Part shown: positions 52,899 through 60,528 of the stretch, piece after piece
Layout: every line of letters begins with the position of its first letter
How positions within the stretch are numbered: position 1 is the stretch's first letter
Assembly (NCBI RefSeq): GCF_009498215.1
Contig: NZ_CP043499.1
Location: 1,810,001 to 1,874,000 of the forward strand
Direction of reading: 5' to 3'
Source: Rhizobium grahamii
GTDB taxonomy: Bacteria; Pseudomonadota; Alphaproteobacteria; Rhizobiales; Rhizobiaceae
Length of the DNA stretch: 64,000 bases
Position numbers and translations under genes: made by a program
Notes under the pieces: generated by a model
The model's database searches: none
What the model saw: only the letters and a program-made list of their open reading frames with translations
What the model was told of the DNA's origin: nothing

Positions 52899-53972
52899 TC
52901 AGCCGAACGCGTAGGGGCGCTGTATGCCGCCGAACGTTTCGTAGGACTTCGATGAATTGTAGAGACCCGAAATGGCGTTCTCTTCCATTATCGCGGCAAT
53001 GACATTGTAGTTCTTGTTCGCGGGTCTCGTGTGGGCGACGGCGATGTCGTCGATGATCGCGATCCGGCCCGGCACACGGCCACCGATCGATGACCAGAGG
53101 TGATCCAGTCCGAAGCCGCTGATCGATGCCTCGAAGGTCGGAAGGCAGAGTTGCAGGAAGTCGCGGGTAAACACCGGGCACATGAGCTCGACGAAGCTCG
53201 TGTAGCGCAGGAAGAAGTCCGGGTTCTGCGCGGTGATCGGATGCGTGACGTAGGAGGTCGGCACCAGCGACGGCTGCGCAAGGTCGAAATTGCCCATGCG
53301 GAAGATGTTGAACAGCTTGTTGATGTCGCCCCATGAGGTCATGAGGTCATCGTCGGGCATGTAGATGTTGTCGTAGTCCCGCAGAGGGCTGCCTTCGAGG
53401 AACAGCTTGTAGATGGCCGAAAACTTGCGGTCGTTCGGCTGATGCGTGAAGTATTCGCATCCGCTGATGTCGGCCGGCACTTCCTTCCCATACCAGCTGA
53501 CACACAGGTCCCAGTTGCGATCGGCATCAGCAATGTTGGCTGGCCATTGCGAATGCAGCGACTGCTCGTTGGCGCGAAGAACGACCAGATTGCGTCGACG
53601 TTTCGCACCGAGCTCGCGCGGCATGGTGAATTCTGCAACGTCGGGCGAGGCGGACTGACCAAAATCGCGAGCAGATGGCATCCGGCTGCGCTCGAGCACA
53701 TGCACGACGCTCGGATCGACCCGGGATCTTCCCTTCAGAAGATAGGGGCCGTCGCTGTCGATGATGCATTCATCGAACTCCGTCGTCGTCTGGCCGTAGA
53801 TGTTCTTGAACCGCAATGTGTTGTCTTCGAGGCTCCAGACGCGTTCGAAACTATGGATATATCCCCCGACGATTCCATCGGGCAGGAACTTCAGCACCGG
53901 CGCGATAAGCTGACCGTTCTCCCTGGAAAATTTCCAGGTGCTGGAAAGCAGGTCGCTTTCTTCAATCTTCAT
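52899..53972 (-). CDS. DUF707 protein, putative glycosyltransferase-like
   Basis: Protein of about 357 residues. The C-terminal two thirds match the DUF707 pattern: RRRNLVVLRANEQSLHSQW (about 126-143), NWDLCVSWYGKEVP, and IYMPDDDLMTSWGDINKLF with a DDD acidic cluster like the DxD of GT-A glycosyltransferases. The N-terminal 100 residues form a separate beta-rich segment. I use ATG 53972; a TTG at 54008 would add 12 residues. Neither has a clear ribosome-binding site. Function is not established. Confidence 0.72.
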   Translation of the reverse strand: MKIEESDLLSSTWKFSRENGQLIAPVLKFLPDGIVGGYIHSFERVWSLEDNTLRFKNIYGQTTTEFDECIIDSDGPYLLKGRSRVDPSVVHVLERSRMPSARDFGQSASPDVAEFTMPRELGAKRRRNLVVLRANEQSLHSQWPANIADADRNWDLCVSWYGKEVPADISGCEYFTHQPNDRKFSAIYKLFLEGSPLRDYDNIYMPDDDLMTSWGDINKLFNIFRMGNFDLAQPSLVPTSYVTHPITAQNPDFFLRYTSFVELMCPVFTRDFLQLCLPTFEASISGFGLDHLWSSIGGRVPGRIAIIDDIAVAHTRPANKNYNVIAAIMEENAISGLYNSSKSYETFGGIQRPYAFG

Positions 53973-54074
53973 TTCGATGGTTTCGTATTTCCGTGCCGCG
54001 GAGGTCAAAATTGTGTCCGATCGATTGAGGGGCGCAGCGACCGCAGACGGCTTGCACCGCCGCGGCGTCGGTGG

Positions 54075-54605
54075 TCATGCGAGGGGTGCGATTGGCCGGC
54101 TGAACTCGGCGCCGAAGAAATGCAGCCACATACGCTCGAGGATATAGCCATAGGCGGCAACGCCGCCCATCGCGAACTGATAGAGCAGATCGAGTGAGTC
54201 GCGAGACATCGAGGCGACACGGTCGTTTCGGACGCCGAAAATCGCGCCGTAGGAGAACGAGCCCACCATGTGTTTCTCGGCTTTTTCAGCGACGTGGTCG
54301 AGCTTGCACTGGCGCAATAGGTGCGCGGCGATGTTGGTGCCATCCGGGAGATTGCCCTGAACGATGCGGTAGACCAGTCCCATGTTGGAGGCGCCGTTGT
54401 CGGTGAATTCGAGCGGCCCCCAGTTCGTCAGCGAGAAAAGCTCGGGACGAACCTTGAGGCGGCCGGGAAGACCGAGCTCGTAGTTTTCAAGAAGCTGAAG
54501 CGGTGGAATGTTACGATCCGCGCGCCACTGCCAAGACAGCGGCTGGACGTCGTCCCAATTGCGCCAATTCTTAAGAAGCTGGATGAAATCAGGGCTATGC
54601 GTCAT
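54075..54605 (-). CDS. DUF3431-like protein, C-terminal part (probably frameshifted from the next gene)
   Basis: A 176-codon frame beginning MTHSPDFIQLLKNW. The beginning reads as the direct continuation of the QGDP that ends the preceding frame: DUF3431 proteins normally run through a QGxPxxHSP segment without a break. One extra base in the GGG run at 54606-54608 would join the two frames into a protein of about 256 residues. The alternative is two genes overlapping by 4 nt (ATGA). Function unknown; the locus suggests a role in surface carbohydrate synthesis. Confidence 0.65.
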   Translation of the reverse strand: MTHSPDFIQLLKNWRNWDDVQPLSWQWRADRNIPPLQLLENYELGLPGRLKVRPELFSLTNWGPLEFTDNGASNMGLVYRIVQGNLPDGTNIAAHLLRQCKLDHVAEKAEKHMVGSFSYGAIFGVRNDRVASMSRDSLDLLYQFAMGGVAAYGYILERMWLHFFGAEFSRPIAPLA

Positions 54606-54844
54606 GGGTCACCTTGCGCGTAGACGGTGAACCCCTGATTGAAACGCACGCTCTTCATGTGATGAAGATAGGTTTCCGATTCACGACCGACATTCGGCCG
54701 TTCAATGATGCTGGTTGCCCGGGCGACAACATCGGGATCCGTGATCGGCTCCCCCTTGTTGTAGATGATGACGTCAAAATCATCAGGAATTTCGACGATC
54801 CAGTCGAGAGTTTCACTATATCGCGCGAGCACAACGCTATGCAT
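54602..54844 (-). CDS. DUF3431-like protein, N-terminal part
   Basis: An 80-codon frame (ATG 54844) with the DUF3431 hallmarks: HSVVLARYSETLDWIVEIP, FDVIIYNKGEP, and RPNVGRESETYLHHMKSVRF, ending VYAQGDP at a TGA that overlaps the next ATG. The family is associated with capsule or glycan loci but has no established activity. As it stands the protein would lack more than half of the domain; see the C-terminal part just downstream. Confidence 0.65.
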   Translation of the reverse strand: MHSVVLARYSETLDWIVEIPDDFDVIIYNKGEPITDPDVVARATSIIERPNVGRESETYLHHMKSVRFNQGFTVYAQGDP

Positions 54845-54969
54845 TGCAGAATCCACATCTAGGAATTTATGTCCGGACTTCGGCCGCCGGCACGCCCGCA
54901 AAACACAGCGGGCCGTCGATGAAGATGGGGAGAAACTGAATACTTAACCTTGTGCCAGTCTGGACTTAT

Positions 54970-55233
54970 TTAGCGTGAGCTGATCGCGCTTCCGGACCGG
55001 TCGATGGCGCCCGTTTTGCGTCTGTCAAACTCCACTATATTCCGAGACTTAAGGTCCAATGTGTCGCTGATGGACGATTTCGAGGATGACCAGTCCGCGT
55101 CGCCGCTCACCATCCGGGCATAGGCGTAGGCGACGAATCGCTCGGCGATATCGGCGGCTCCCGTATTGTAAAACAACGCAGGGCAATCCGTCCGTAGGAG
55201 CGCCGGGGCTGCCGTCGTCACGCCCGCAGTCAC
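54970..55233 (-). CDS. Hypothetical protein (87 codons)
   Basis: An open frame with coding-like third-position G/C bias over most of its length and no recognisable family. It contains a segment (ADIAERFVAYAYARMVSGDA) that could be an amphipathic helix, and a polar Ser/Arg-rich tail. No good ribosome-binding site is seen before the ATG. It lies in an otherwise empty 470-nt stretch between the DUF3431 gene and the SOS-box gene; if it is not real, that stretch holds only the promoter described separately. Confidence 0.35.
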   Translation of the reverse strand: MTAGVTTAAPALLRTDCPALFYNTGAADIAERFVAYAYARMVSGDADWSSSKSSISDTLDLKSRNIVEFDRRKTGAIDRSGSAISSR

Positions 55234-55261
55234 TGGCGTGCAGGTTCCGTTTTCTTAGCGC

Positions 55262-55296
55262 TTGACGGCTGGGTAAAATAAGAACAAAATAAGAAC
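55262..55296 (+). promoter_or_regulatory. Promoter with LexA-type SOS box (GAAC-N7-GAAC)
   Basis: A perfect 11-bp tandem repeat AAAATAAGAAC occupies 55275-55285 and 55286-55296, producing GAAC at 55282-55285 and 55293-55296 with exactly 7 nt between them. GAAC-N7-GAAC is the direct-repeat LexA operator of alphaproteobacteria. A -35-like TTGACG lies at 55262-55267 and a -10-like CAAAAT (55285-55290) falls within the box. The ATG of a 55-codon gene is 18 nt downstream. Confidence 0.65.
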
Positions 55297-55314
55297 ATGT
55301 GAACGGAGGTTCTT

Positions 55315-55482
55315 ATGACGCATGCTGAGCAAGTAATCGAGCGGGCATTGGCTGTCGTTGCCGCAAGTCGTGCTGAACGCGAGCGCGATGCCGAGCGCCG
55401 CAAACGGGTGTTTGGCAAGATCGAGGTCGGTCGCCCGCTTCCGAAATTGCCCGGGCAACAGTTAGGTCTCGATCTGCATTGA
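55315..55482 (+). CDS. SOS-box-controlled 55-residue protein with a C-terminal clamp-binding-like motif
   Basis: Small gene below the usual length cut-offs. CGGAGGT at 55304-55310 is a strong ribosome-binding site for the ATG at 55315. The protein has an N-terminal helix (AEQVIERALAVVAASRAERE), a highly basic/acidic stretch (RERDAERRKRVFGK), and ends PLPKLPGQQLGLDLH. QLGLDL at residues 49-54 fits the QLxLxL hexapeptide that binds the DNA polymerase sliding clamp, placed at the extreme C-terminus as in Pol IV. The upstream SOS box suggests DNA-damage induction. Family unknown; the functional reading is inference. Confidence 0.7.
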   Translation: MTHAEQVIERALAVVAASRAERERDAERRKRVFGKIEVGRPLPKLPGQQLGLDLH

Positions 55483-55573
55483 GATGCGGTGACGACCGCG
55501 GTTTTGGCTGATCTTTTCATGGTTACATAACGGCTTGCTTGTATGTTCGCCCCGCGTTGCAGCGAGGACCATG

Positions 55574-57623
55574 ATGAAATACGCAGAAGACGGTATCGGC
55601 CAGCAGTACGAAAACACTAGAGATCCGATCCAGACCTGCAAGACGCTGCAGGAAATCGTCCAAAGGCTGCAGTCCGAACAGTCATCATTGGTCGAGCGTT
55701 ACGAGTGGCTGGAAGCCATGATCAATCACGTGCCCGATTTCATCTACGCGAAGGATCGAGAGGGTCGTTTCCTGTTCGCGAACAGGGCGATCGTATCGAA
55801 CAACGGCTTCCGGACTGTTGACGACCTGATCGGTCTGACGGATTTCGACATTCATCCGAGCGAAGCGGCGCGCGATATCGCCGAGGTCGAGCGCCGTGTG
55901 ATGGAGGAAGGCAGACCCGACCTCGGAATAGAGGAGGAGCGCCTTACCGGTGAAGGTTGGCTGATGATGTCGAGGGTGCCGCTGCGCGATCGCTCCGGCA
56001 AAGTGATCGGAATTGTCGGAGCATCAAGGGACATTTCGGCGCGCAAACGCGACGAGCGGTTGATGAAGGCTCAGGCGACCCTATTACAGTCCGTCGCACG
56101 GGGCGTTGAGCTTCCGGATTTGCTGGCGCAACTTAAATCTCTTCTGCAAGCGCTCCTTCCAACGCGGCGAGCCAATGTTTGGCTCGATACGGGGCTGTCC
56201 ACCATCGCCAGAGAAAGCGAGCACGAATTCGCAATTCCGGCACGTGACGGAACACTGCACGGTTTGCTCGTTGTCGGGGCTGACGCGACCGACGATCCAG
56301 CGCTTCTGGAATTCCTGGCCGGTGTGGCGCAGACCGTCGGGATCGCAATCGATCGCCATCGCGACGCGGAACGCATTGCGTTTCTGGCGGAGCATGACGC
56401 GTTGACCGGCCTGCCCAATCGCGCATCGCTCGACCGCCGGCTACAAGCGCTCTTGGCAGCGACATCGCACCTCCCGCGTGGCGTTGCCGTCGCATTTGTC
56501 GATCTCGATCATTTCAAGCTGGTCAACGACAGTCTCGGGCATGCGGCAGGCGACGAGCTCGGTCCGGCGGGACTGGTGTCGCGTGTGGGCGGTGACGAGT
56601 TCATCGTCGTGCTGACGCCCACTCCGATCGAGTTCGACCAGCGGCTGAACGACATTCGCGAGGCGATCGCCATGCCGCTGCATCTGTGCGGCATGGAACT
56701 GCGAGTGACGTCGAGTATAGGCTTTGCGTGTTCCATAGAGCACGGACTGACCGCAGCCGAGCTTTTTGCCAACGCCGACATGGCGCTCTATAGGGTGAAG
56801 GCGAACGGTCGCAATGGCGTTCATCTCTTCTCGCCGGCCTTGGCCGAGGAGGGGCCACAAGCTTGCGCGCATAGAAGAGCTTCGTCGCGCAATCGAACTG
56901 GATGAGTTCGTGCTCCATTACCAGCCGCAACGGCAGATGCAGACCGGAAAGGTCATCGGCGTCGAGGCGCTTGTCCGTTGGCAACATCCGGCGAAAGGAC
57001 TGGTCGCGCCCGGCGACTTCATCCCCCTTGCTGAGGAGACAGGTCTAATTCTCGCAATCGGCGAGATGGTGCTGCGCAAAGCGTGCGCGCAAGCCAGGGC
57101 GTGGCAGAACGCTGGACTTGCGCCGATCAGGATCGCAGTGAACATGTCGGCCAGACAGTTTCACGAGCCGGCATTGGCCAGCCAGGTTGCCGCTGCACTC
57201 GCGGCAGCGCGCCTTGATCCCCAATGGCTTGAGATAGAGGTGACCGAAAGCCTGATCATGCAGGACGTCGAGGGCGCCATTGAGCGCATGCAGGACCTGA
57301 AGGAACTCGGCATCACCCTGTCGATCGATGATTTCGGCACCGGCTATTCGAGCCTGAGCATGTTGAAGCGGTTCCCGTTGTCACGATTGAAGATCGATCG
57401 ATCCTTCATCGCCGATATTCCGGCCGATCCCGGCGATATGGCGATCACCAGCGCTATTCTTGCCCTTGCGAAGCTGCTCGGCCTTGAAGTCGTGGCGGAG
57501 GGTGTCGAAACCGCGGATCAGGCCGATTTTCTGACACAGGCAGGGTGCGACTTTCTGCAGGGCTATCTGTTCTCTCGACCGCTTCCGGCACACGAAATGG
57601 ATGCCTTTTTGCTTGGTCGGTGA
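55574..57623 (+). pseudogene. PAS-GAF-GGDEF-EAL cyclic-di-GMP protein, damaged
   Basis: Order: PAS domain (about residues 40-160, YEWLEAMINHVPDFIYAKDR), a short GAF-like domain, GGDEF (HDALTGLPNR, DLDHFKLVNDSLGHAAGDE, RVGGDEF) and EAL (VGVEALVRWQHP-type motif, VTESLIM, IDDFGTGYSSL, KIDRSFI, EGVET, GYLFSRPL). The frame breaks between GGDEF and EAL: an extra G in GGGG at 56850-56853 ends the first frame at 56905, while EAL continues in another frame to 57623. The GGDEF domain also lacks about 15 residues between GDEL and LVSRVGGDEF, removing a helix and the RxxD inhibitory site. EAL residues are intact. GAGG supports ATG 55574. Confidence 0.8.
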
Positions 57624-57639
57624 ATTGGTGAGGAGAATA

Positions 57640-57690
57640 GCCCGCCACGAGTGGCAGCGGGCCTCGTCTTGTGCGCGATACGGCAAGACG
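57640..57690 (+). other. Two adjacent hairpins after the GGDEF-EAL gene
   Basis: GCCCGC (57640-57645) pairs with GCGGGC (57657-57662), with a nested CCAC/GTGG, and CGTCTTG (57665-57671) pairs with CAAGACG (57684-57690). They start 17 nt after the stop and may form a terminator, although a clean T-tract is lacking. The rest of the 182-nt gap shows nothing else. Confidence 0.45.
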
Positions 57691-57805
57691 GGGGAAGAGC
57701 CGTCTGAGGCCGGTCCAGAATCAATTTCTTCACATTCCCGGGCGCGATAGCACGGCTCTCCCGGAATGCGGGTACCCAATTCGGCGTACCGGAAACGGCT
57801 GTGCT

Positions 57806-58033
57806 TCAGTGTTGCCGCCGCTTGCCTCTCTGGACGGTGACGACTTCATTATTGAGAAGAATGAGAAAGTGACTTTCATCAAGACGGCTGACGATCTCGC
57901 CCTGCTCGGTCATATAGTCCGTCTTCGGCTCGACGGTTTGACGACTGGCGATGCGCATCTGCTCGATAATCACGTATGATTTTCCCGCATTGCTCTCGCA
58001 ATAAAACCGGCGCTTGTCTTTGTAATGTGACAT
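57806..58033 (-). CDS. Small hypothetical protein
   Basis: A 75-residue basic protein with no recognised family. GGAGGTGA just upstream of the ATG at 58033 is a near-perfect ribosome-binding site, which is the main support. Features are an N-terminal MSHYKDKRRFYCESNAGKSY and a beta-rich second half (HFLILLNNEVVTVQRGKRRQ). Base composition is lower in G+C than that of its neighbours. The 210 nt upstream, to the TetR gene, holds no other gene; AGCCGG-T-CCGGCT at 58147-58159 is a short palindrome there. Confidence 0.6.
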   Translation of the reverse strand: MSHYKDKRRFYCESNAGKSYVIIEQMRIASRQTVEPKTDYMTEQGEIVSRLDESHFLILLNNEVVTVQRGKRRQH

Positions 58034-58243
58034 TGCCTCACCTCCGTGCCGGCGCCTATCATTTGCTTTGTGGCCGCGAATGCAAGCTCGTTAGATTAGG
58101 TACTTCTGTTAGCCCTTCGTGTGACTTGCATTACGGCGATCGTCATAGCCGGTCCGGCTTGTCGATTGTAAATCTCGGTTGGACATCGGTTCAGATGTTG
58201 CAGCGAAGGCCGAAGTCAACGTGGACGGCGCGAATCCGCTGTC

Positions 58244-58858
58244 TCAGGTTCCGTTTTGCTGGACCTTCAAGCCATCCATCAGCAGGCCGATGAGGCGATC
58301 GGAGCGCTCCCGCCATTCGGGCGAGGAGGGCAGAGAATAGATGCTGGACAGGGCGTGCAGCAGGTCCGTCGTATCGATGTCTCTTCGAATGAACCCTTGC
58401 TCGGCCGCCGCCGTCAGCAGGCTGTCGGCTGCGGTGCGCAGAACGCCGCTACCCTCGGCAAAAAGGGACGCGTTCGACGCTACGAGGATCTTGAGGCTGT
58501 TTGCCATGCCACGCTTGGCGGCGATGTAGTCGACAAACCGGCGCATCCACTCCTCGAGCGCGACGTCCGGTCTCTTGTCCGCGGCCAGCTCCTGCGCTGC
58601 CGCCGCGAGGCTCTCCAGCTCGCGGCGATAGACCACTTCGACGAGATGCTCGCGCGTCGGAAAATGCCGATAGAGCGTGCCGATGCCGACCCCCGCCCGG
58701 CGGGCGATGTCCTCGAGTGAAGCTTCCACGCCGCTATCCGCGAAAGCAGCCGCAGCGGTCTCGACGAGCTTTTCGCGGTTGCGCCGCGCGTCCGCGCGCA
58801 ACGGTGCTGCACCTCCTGCTTCCGGCCGGGCTGACGGCAAAACAAGCTCCAAACGCAT
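58244..58858 (-). CDS. TetR-family regulator
   Basis: Repressor of about 204 residues. Helix-turn-helix at roughly residues 25-70 (ASLEDIARRAGVGIGTLYRH, then FPTREHLVEVVYRRE) and a C-terminal TetR_C-like ligand domain (LKILVASNASLFAEGSGVLR). I start at ATG 58858 (AAGGG upstream); a TTG at 58882 would add 8 residues. It is divergent from the molybdenum oxidoreductase operon and a 22-bp palindrome between them is its probable operator. Confidence 0.88.
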   Translation of the reverse strand: MRLELVLPSARPEAGGAAPLRADARRNREKLVETAAAAFADSGVEASLEDIARRAGVGIGTLYRHFPTREHLVEVVYRRELESLAAAAQELAADKRPDVALEEWMRRFVDYIAAKRGMANSLKILVASNASLFAEGSGVLRTAADSLLTAAAEQGFIRRDIDTTDLLHALSSIYSLPSSPEWRERSDRLIGLLMDGLKVQQNGT

Positions 58859-58865
58859 TCGGCCC

Positions 58866-58914
58866 TTGACGCAAAGCGACAAGTGACTAGATTAAACGGA
58901 GGCGCCTCCGTTTA
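58866..58914 (+). promoter_or_regulatory. Promoter of the Mo-oxidoreductase operon with 22-bp TetR operator
   Basis: A perfect 22-bp palindrome occupies 58893-58914 with the core GGAGGCGCCTCC. It abuts a plus-strand promoter with -35 TTGACG (58866-58871), a 16-nt spacer and -10 TAGATT (58888-58893), so a bound repressor would cover the start point. The same site lies 35-56 nt upstream of the divergent tetR start and probably gives autoregulation. Confidence 0.75.
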
Positions 58915-59071
58915 CGCGGCGCCTACCATTTCTTAATCCAGGCGGAGAAAAATGTCATGTCGAAACGCGGCCCGAAAGCGCACCCGTGGCATCAGATAGC
59001 GCACATGGCCCGGATGACCACCTTTCAACACCCCAGTATCCATTCTCGTGACGACGGCAGGAGCTCAATTC

Positions 59072-59548
59072 ATGACACGATCCGTCCATCTCTCTCTCGA
59101 CATCAACACGCGACGGCACGAACTCGCCGTCGAGCCGCGGGTCACCCTGCTCGATGCCCTACGTGAAGAACTTGGCCTGACGGGCACCAAGAAGGGCTGC
59201 GATCAGGGACAATGCGGAGCCTGCACCGTTCACATCGACGGTAAGCGTGTACTCGCCTGCCTGACGCTGGCGGCGCAGGCCGAGGGCAAAGCCATTACGA
59301 CAATTGAAGGTCTTTCAACGACCAGCGGCGATCTTCATCCGGTACAGCAGGCTTTCCTCGATCATGATGCCTTTCAATGCGGCTACTGCACGCCCGGCCA
59401 GATCATGTCGGCCGTAGCCTGCATCCGCGAAGGACGCGCGGGCTCGGAGGACGAGATCCGCGAATATATGGCCGGCAATCTCTGTCGGTGCGGAGCCTAC
59501 AACCACATCGTCGCGGCGGTGCGCGACGCTGCGGAGGCGGCGCGATGA
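59072..59548 (+). CDS. Molybdenum aldehyde oxidoreductase, 2x[2Fe-2S] subunit (PaoA-like)
   Basis: Iron-sulfur subunit of 158 residues. Plant-type cluster Cys in GCDQGQCGACTVHIDGKRVLAC-type spacing (CDQGQCGAC plus downstream Cys) and second cluster Cys in FQCGYCTPGQIM and GNLCRCGAYNHI. No twin-arginine leader is visible from this start, unlike E. coli PaoA, so the enzyme is predicted to be cytoplasmic unless the gene starts upstream. AGGAG at 59059-59063 supports ATG 59072. Its stop overlaps the FAD subunit start (ATGA). Confidence 0.9.
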   Translation: MTRSVHLSLDINTRRHELAVEPRVTLLDALREELGLTGTKKGCDQGQCGACTVHIDGKRVLACLTLAAQAEGKAITTIEGLSTTSGDLHPVQQAFLDHDAFQCGYCTPGQIMSAVACIREGRAGSEDEIREYMAGNLCRCGAYNHIVAAVRDAAEAAR

Positions 59549-60528
59549 AGGACTTCGATTACATCAGGGCCGCGTCGCTCGAAGACGCTTGCCAGCGCGC
59601 CATGCAATCCGGCGCGATGTTCCTCGCCGGCGGCACGACGCTCCTTGATCTCGCCAAGTGCGGAGTCGCCGAGCCGGAGGTCGTTGTCGACATCAGCCAC
59701 GTCGCAGGCCTGTCGCAGATATCGGCCGATGGAAACGGCGTCACGATCGGCGCGCTCGCGCGGATGGAGGACGTTGCCGGCAGCCCGGGCATCAAGGCGG
59801 ACTATCCGGCGGTTGCGCAGTCCCTCTCCCTGGCGGCATCACCGCAGTTGCGCAACATGGCGACGATCGGCGGCAACCTCCTGCAGAGGACACGCTGTCC
59901 CTACTTCCGGGATCCCGGCACCTTCGACGCCTGCAACAAACGAAACCCGGGCTCCGGCTGTGCGGCGATCGGCGGCGTCACGCGCAATCATGCCGTGCTC
60001 GGGACAAGCTCGGCCTGCATCGCATCCTACCCGGGAGATCTTGCCGTCGCTCTGGTCGCGCTCGACGCGACGATCAGCCTCGGTGAACGCACGGTGAGCG
60101 CTGAAGACTTCTTCCTACTCCCCGGCGATACCCCAGAGCGCGAAACGATACTTGAGCGGGGCGAGATGGTGACAGCCGTCTTTATCCCGTCGTCGCCGGT
60201 CGCCAAGAACTCGACCTATCTCAAGATCCGTGACCGGCAGTCCTATGAATTCGCCGCGGCAAGCGCTGCCGTTGGATTGGAACTGGAGGCGGATCGCAGG
60301 ACCATCAAGGACATCCGCGTTGTCCTCGGCGGTGTTGCCACCAAGCCCTGGCACGCGCGTTCTGTTGAAAAGGCGCTGACCGGGAAAGCAATCGACATTG
60401 CTACAGTCGAGACGGCGAGCCGTCTTGCGGTGGAGGGCGCGGTCTCTTCCGGCGGCAATCAGTACAAGATCGAATTGGCACCACGCGTCGTGACGCGTGC
60501 CATTCTGACGATGGGAGGTCTCCTATGA
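59545..60528 (+). CDS. Molybdenum aldehyde oxidoreductase, FAD and [4Fe-4S] subunit (PaoB-like)
   Basis: FAD subunit of 327 residues. FAD contacts FLAGGTTLLDLAKCGV and MATIGGNLLQRTRCP. The insertion RCPYFRDPGTFDACNKRNPG with SGCAAIGG and SSACIASYPGD supplies four Cys, the arrangement that binds an extra [4Fe-4S] cluster in E. coli PaoB and is absent from ordinary xanthine dehydrogenase FAD subunits. GGAGG lies before ATG 59545, and both ends overlap neighbouring genes by 4 nt. Confidence 0.9.
   Translation: MKDFDYIRAASLEDACQRAMQSGAMFLAGGTTLLDLAKCGVAEPEVVVDISHVAGLSQISADGNGVTIGALARMEDVAGSPGIKADYPAVAQSLSLAASPQLRNMATIGGNLLQRTRCPYFRDPGTFDACNKRNPGSGCAAIGGVTRNHAVLGTSSACIASYPGDLAVALVALDATISLGERTVSAEDFFLLPGDTPERETILERGEMVTAVFIPSSPVAKNSTYLKIRDRQSYEFAAASAAVGLELEADRRTIKDIRVVLGGVATKPWHARSVEKALTGKAIDIATVETASRLAVEGAVSSGGNQYKIELAPRVVTRAILTMGGLL

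Noticed and set aside
55275..55296. Tandem 11-bp repeat considered as an iteron or plasmid origin
   Set aside because: Only two copies, no rep gene nearby, and the exact GAAC-N7-GAAC spacing with an adjoining gene start fits a LexA operator better.
58952..59166. Small frames after GGAG at 58944-58947 (ATG 58952, 15 codons; ATG 58957, 69 codons) upstream of the Mo-oxidoreductase genes
   Set aside because: The longer one runs into the iron-sulfur subunit in another frame with a biased composition; neither has a recognisable product. A short leader peptide remains possible.
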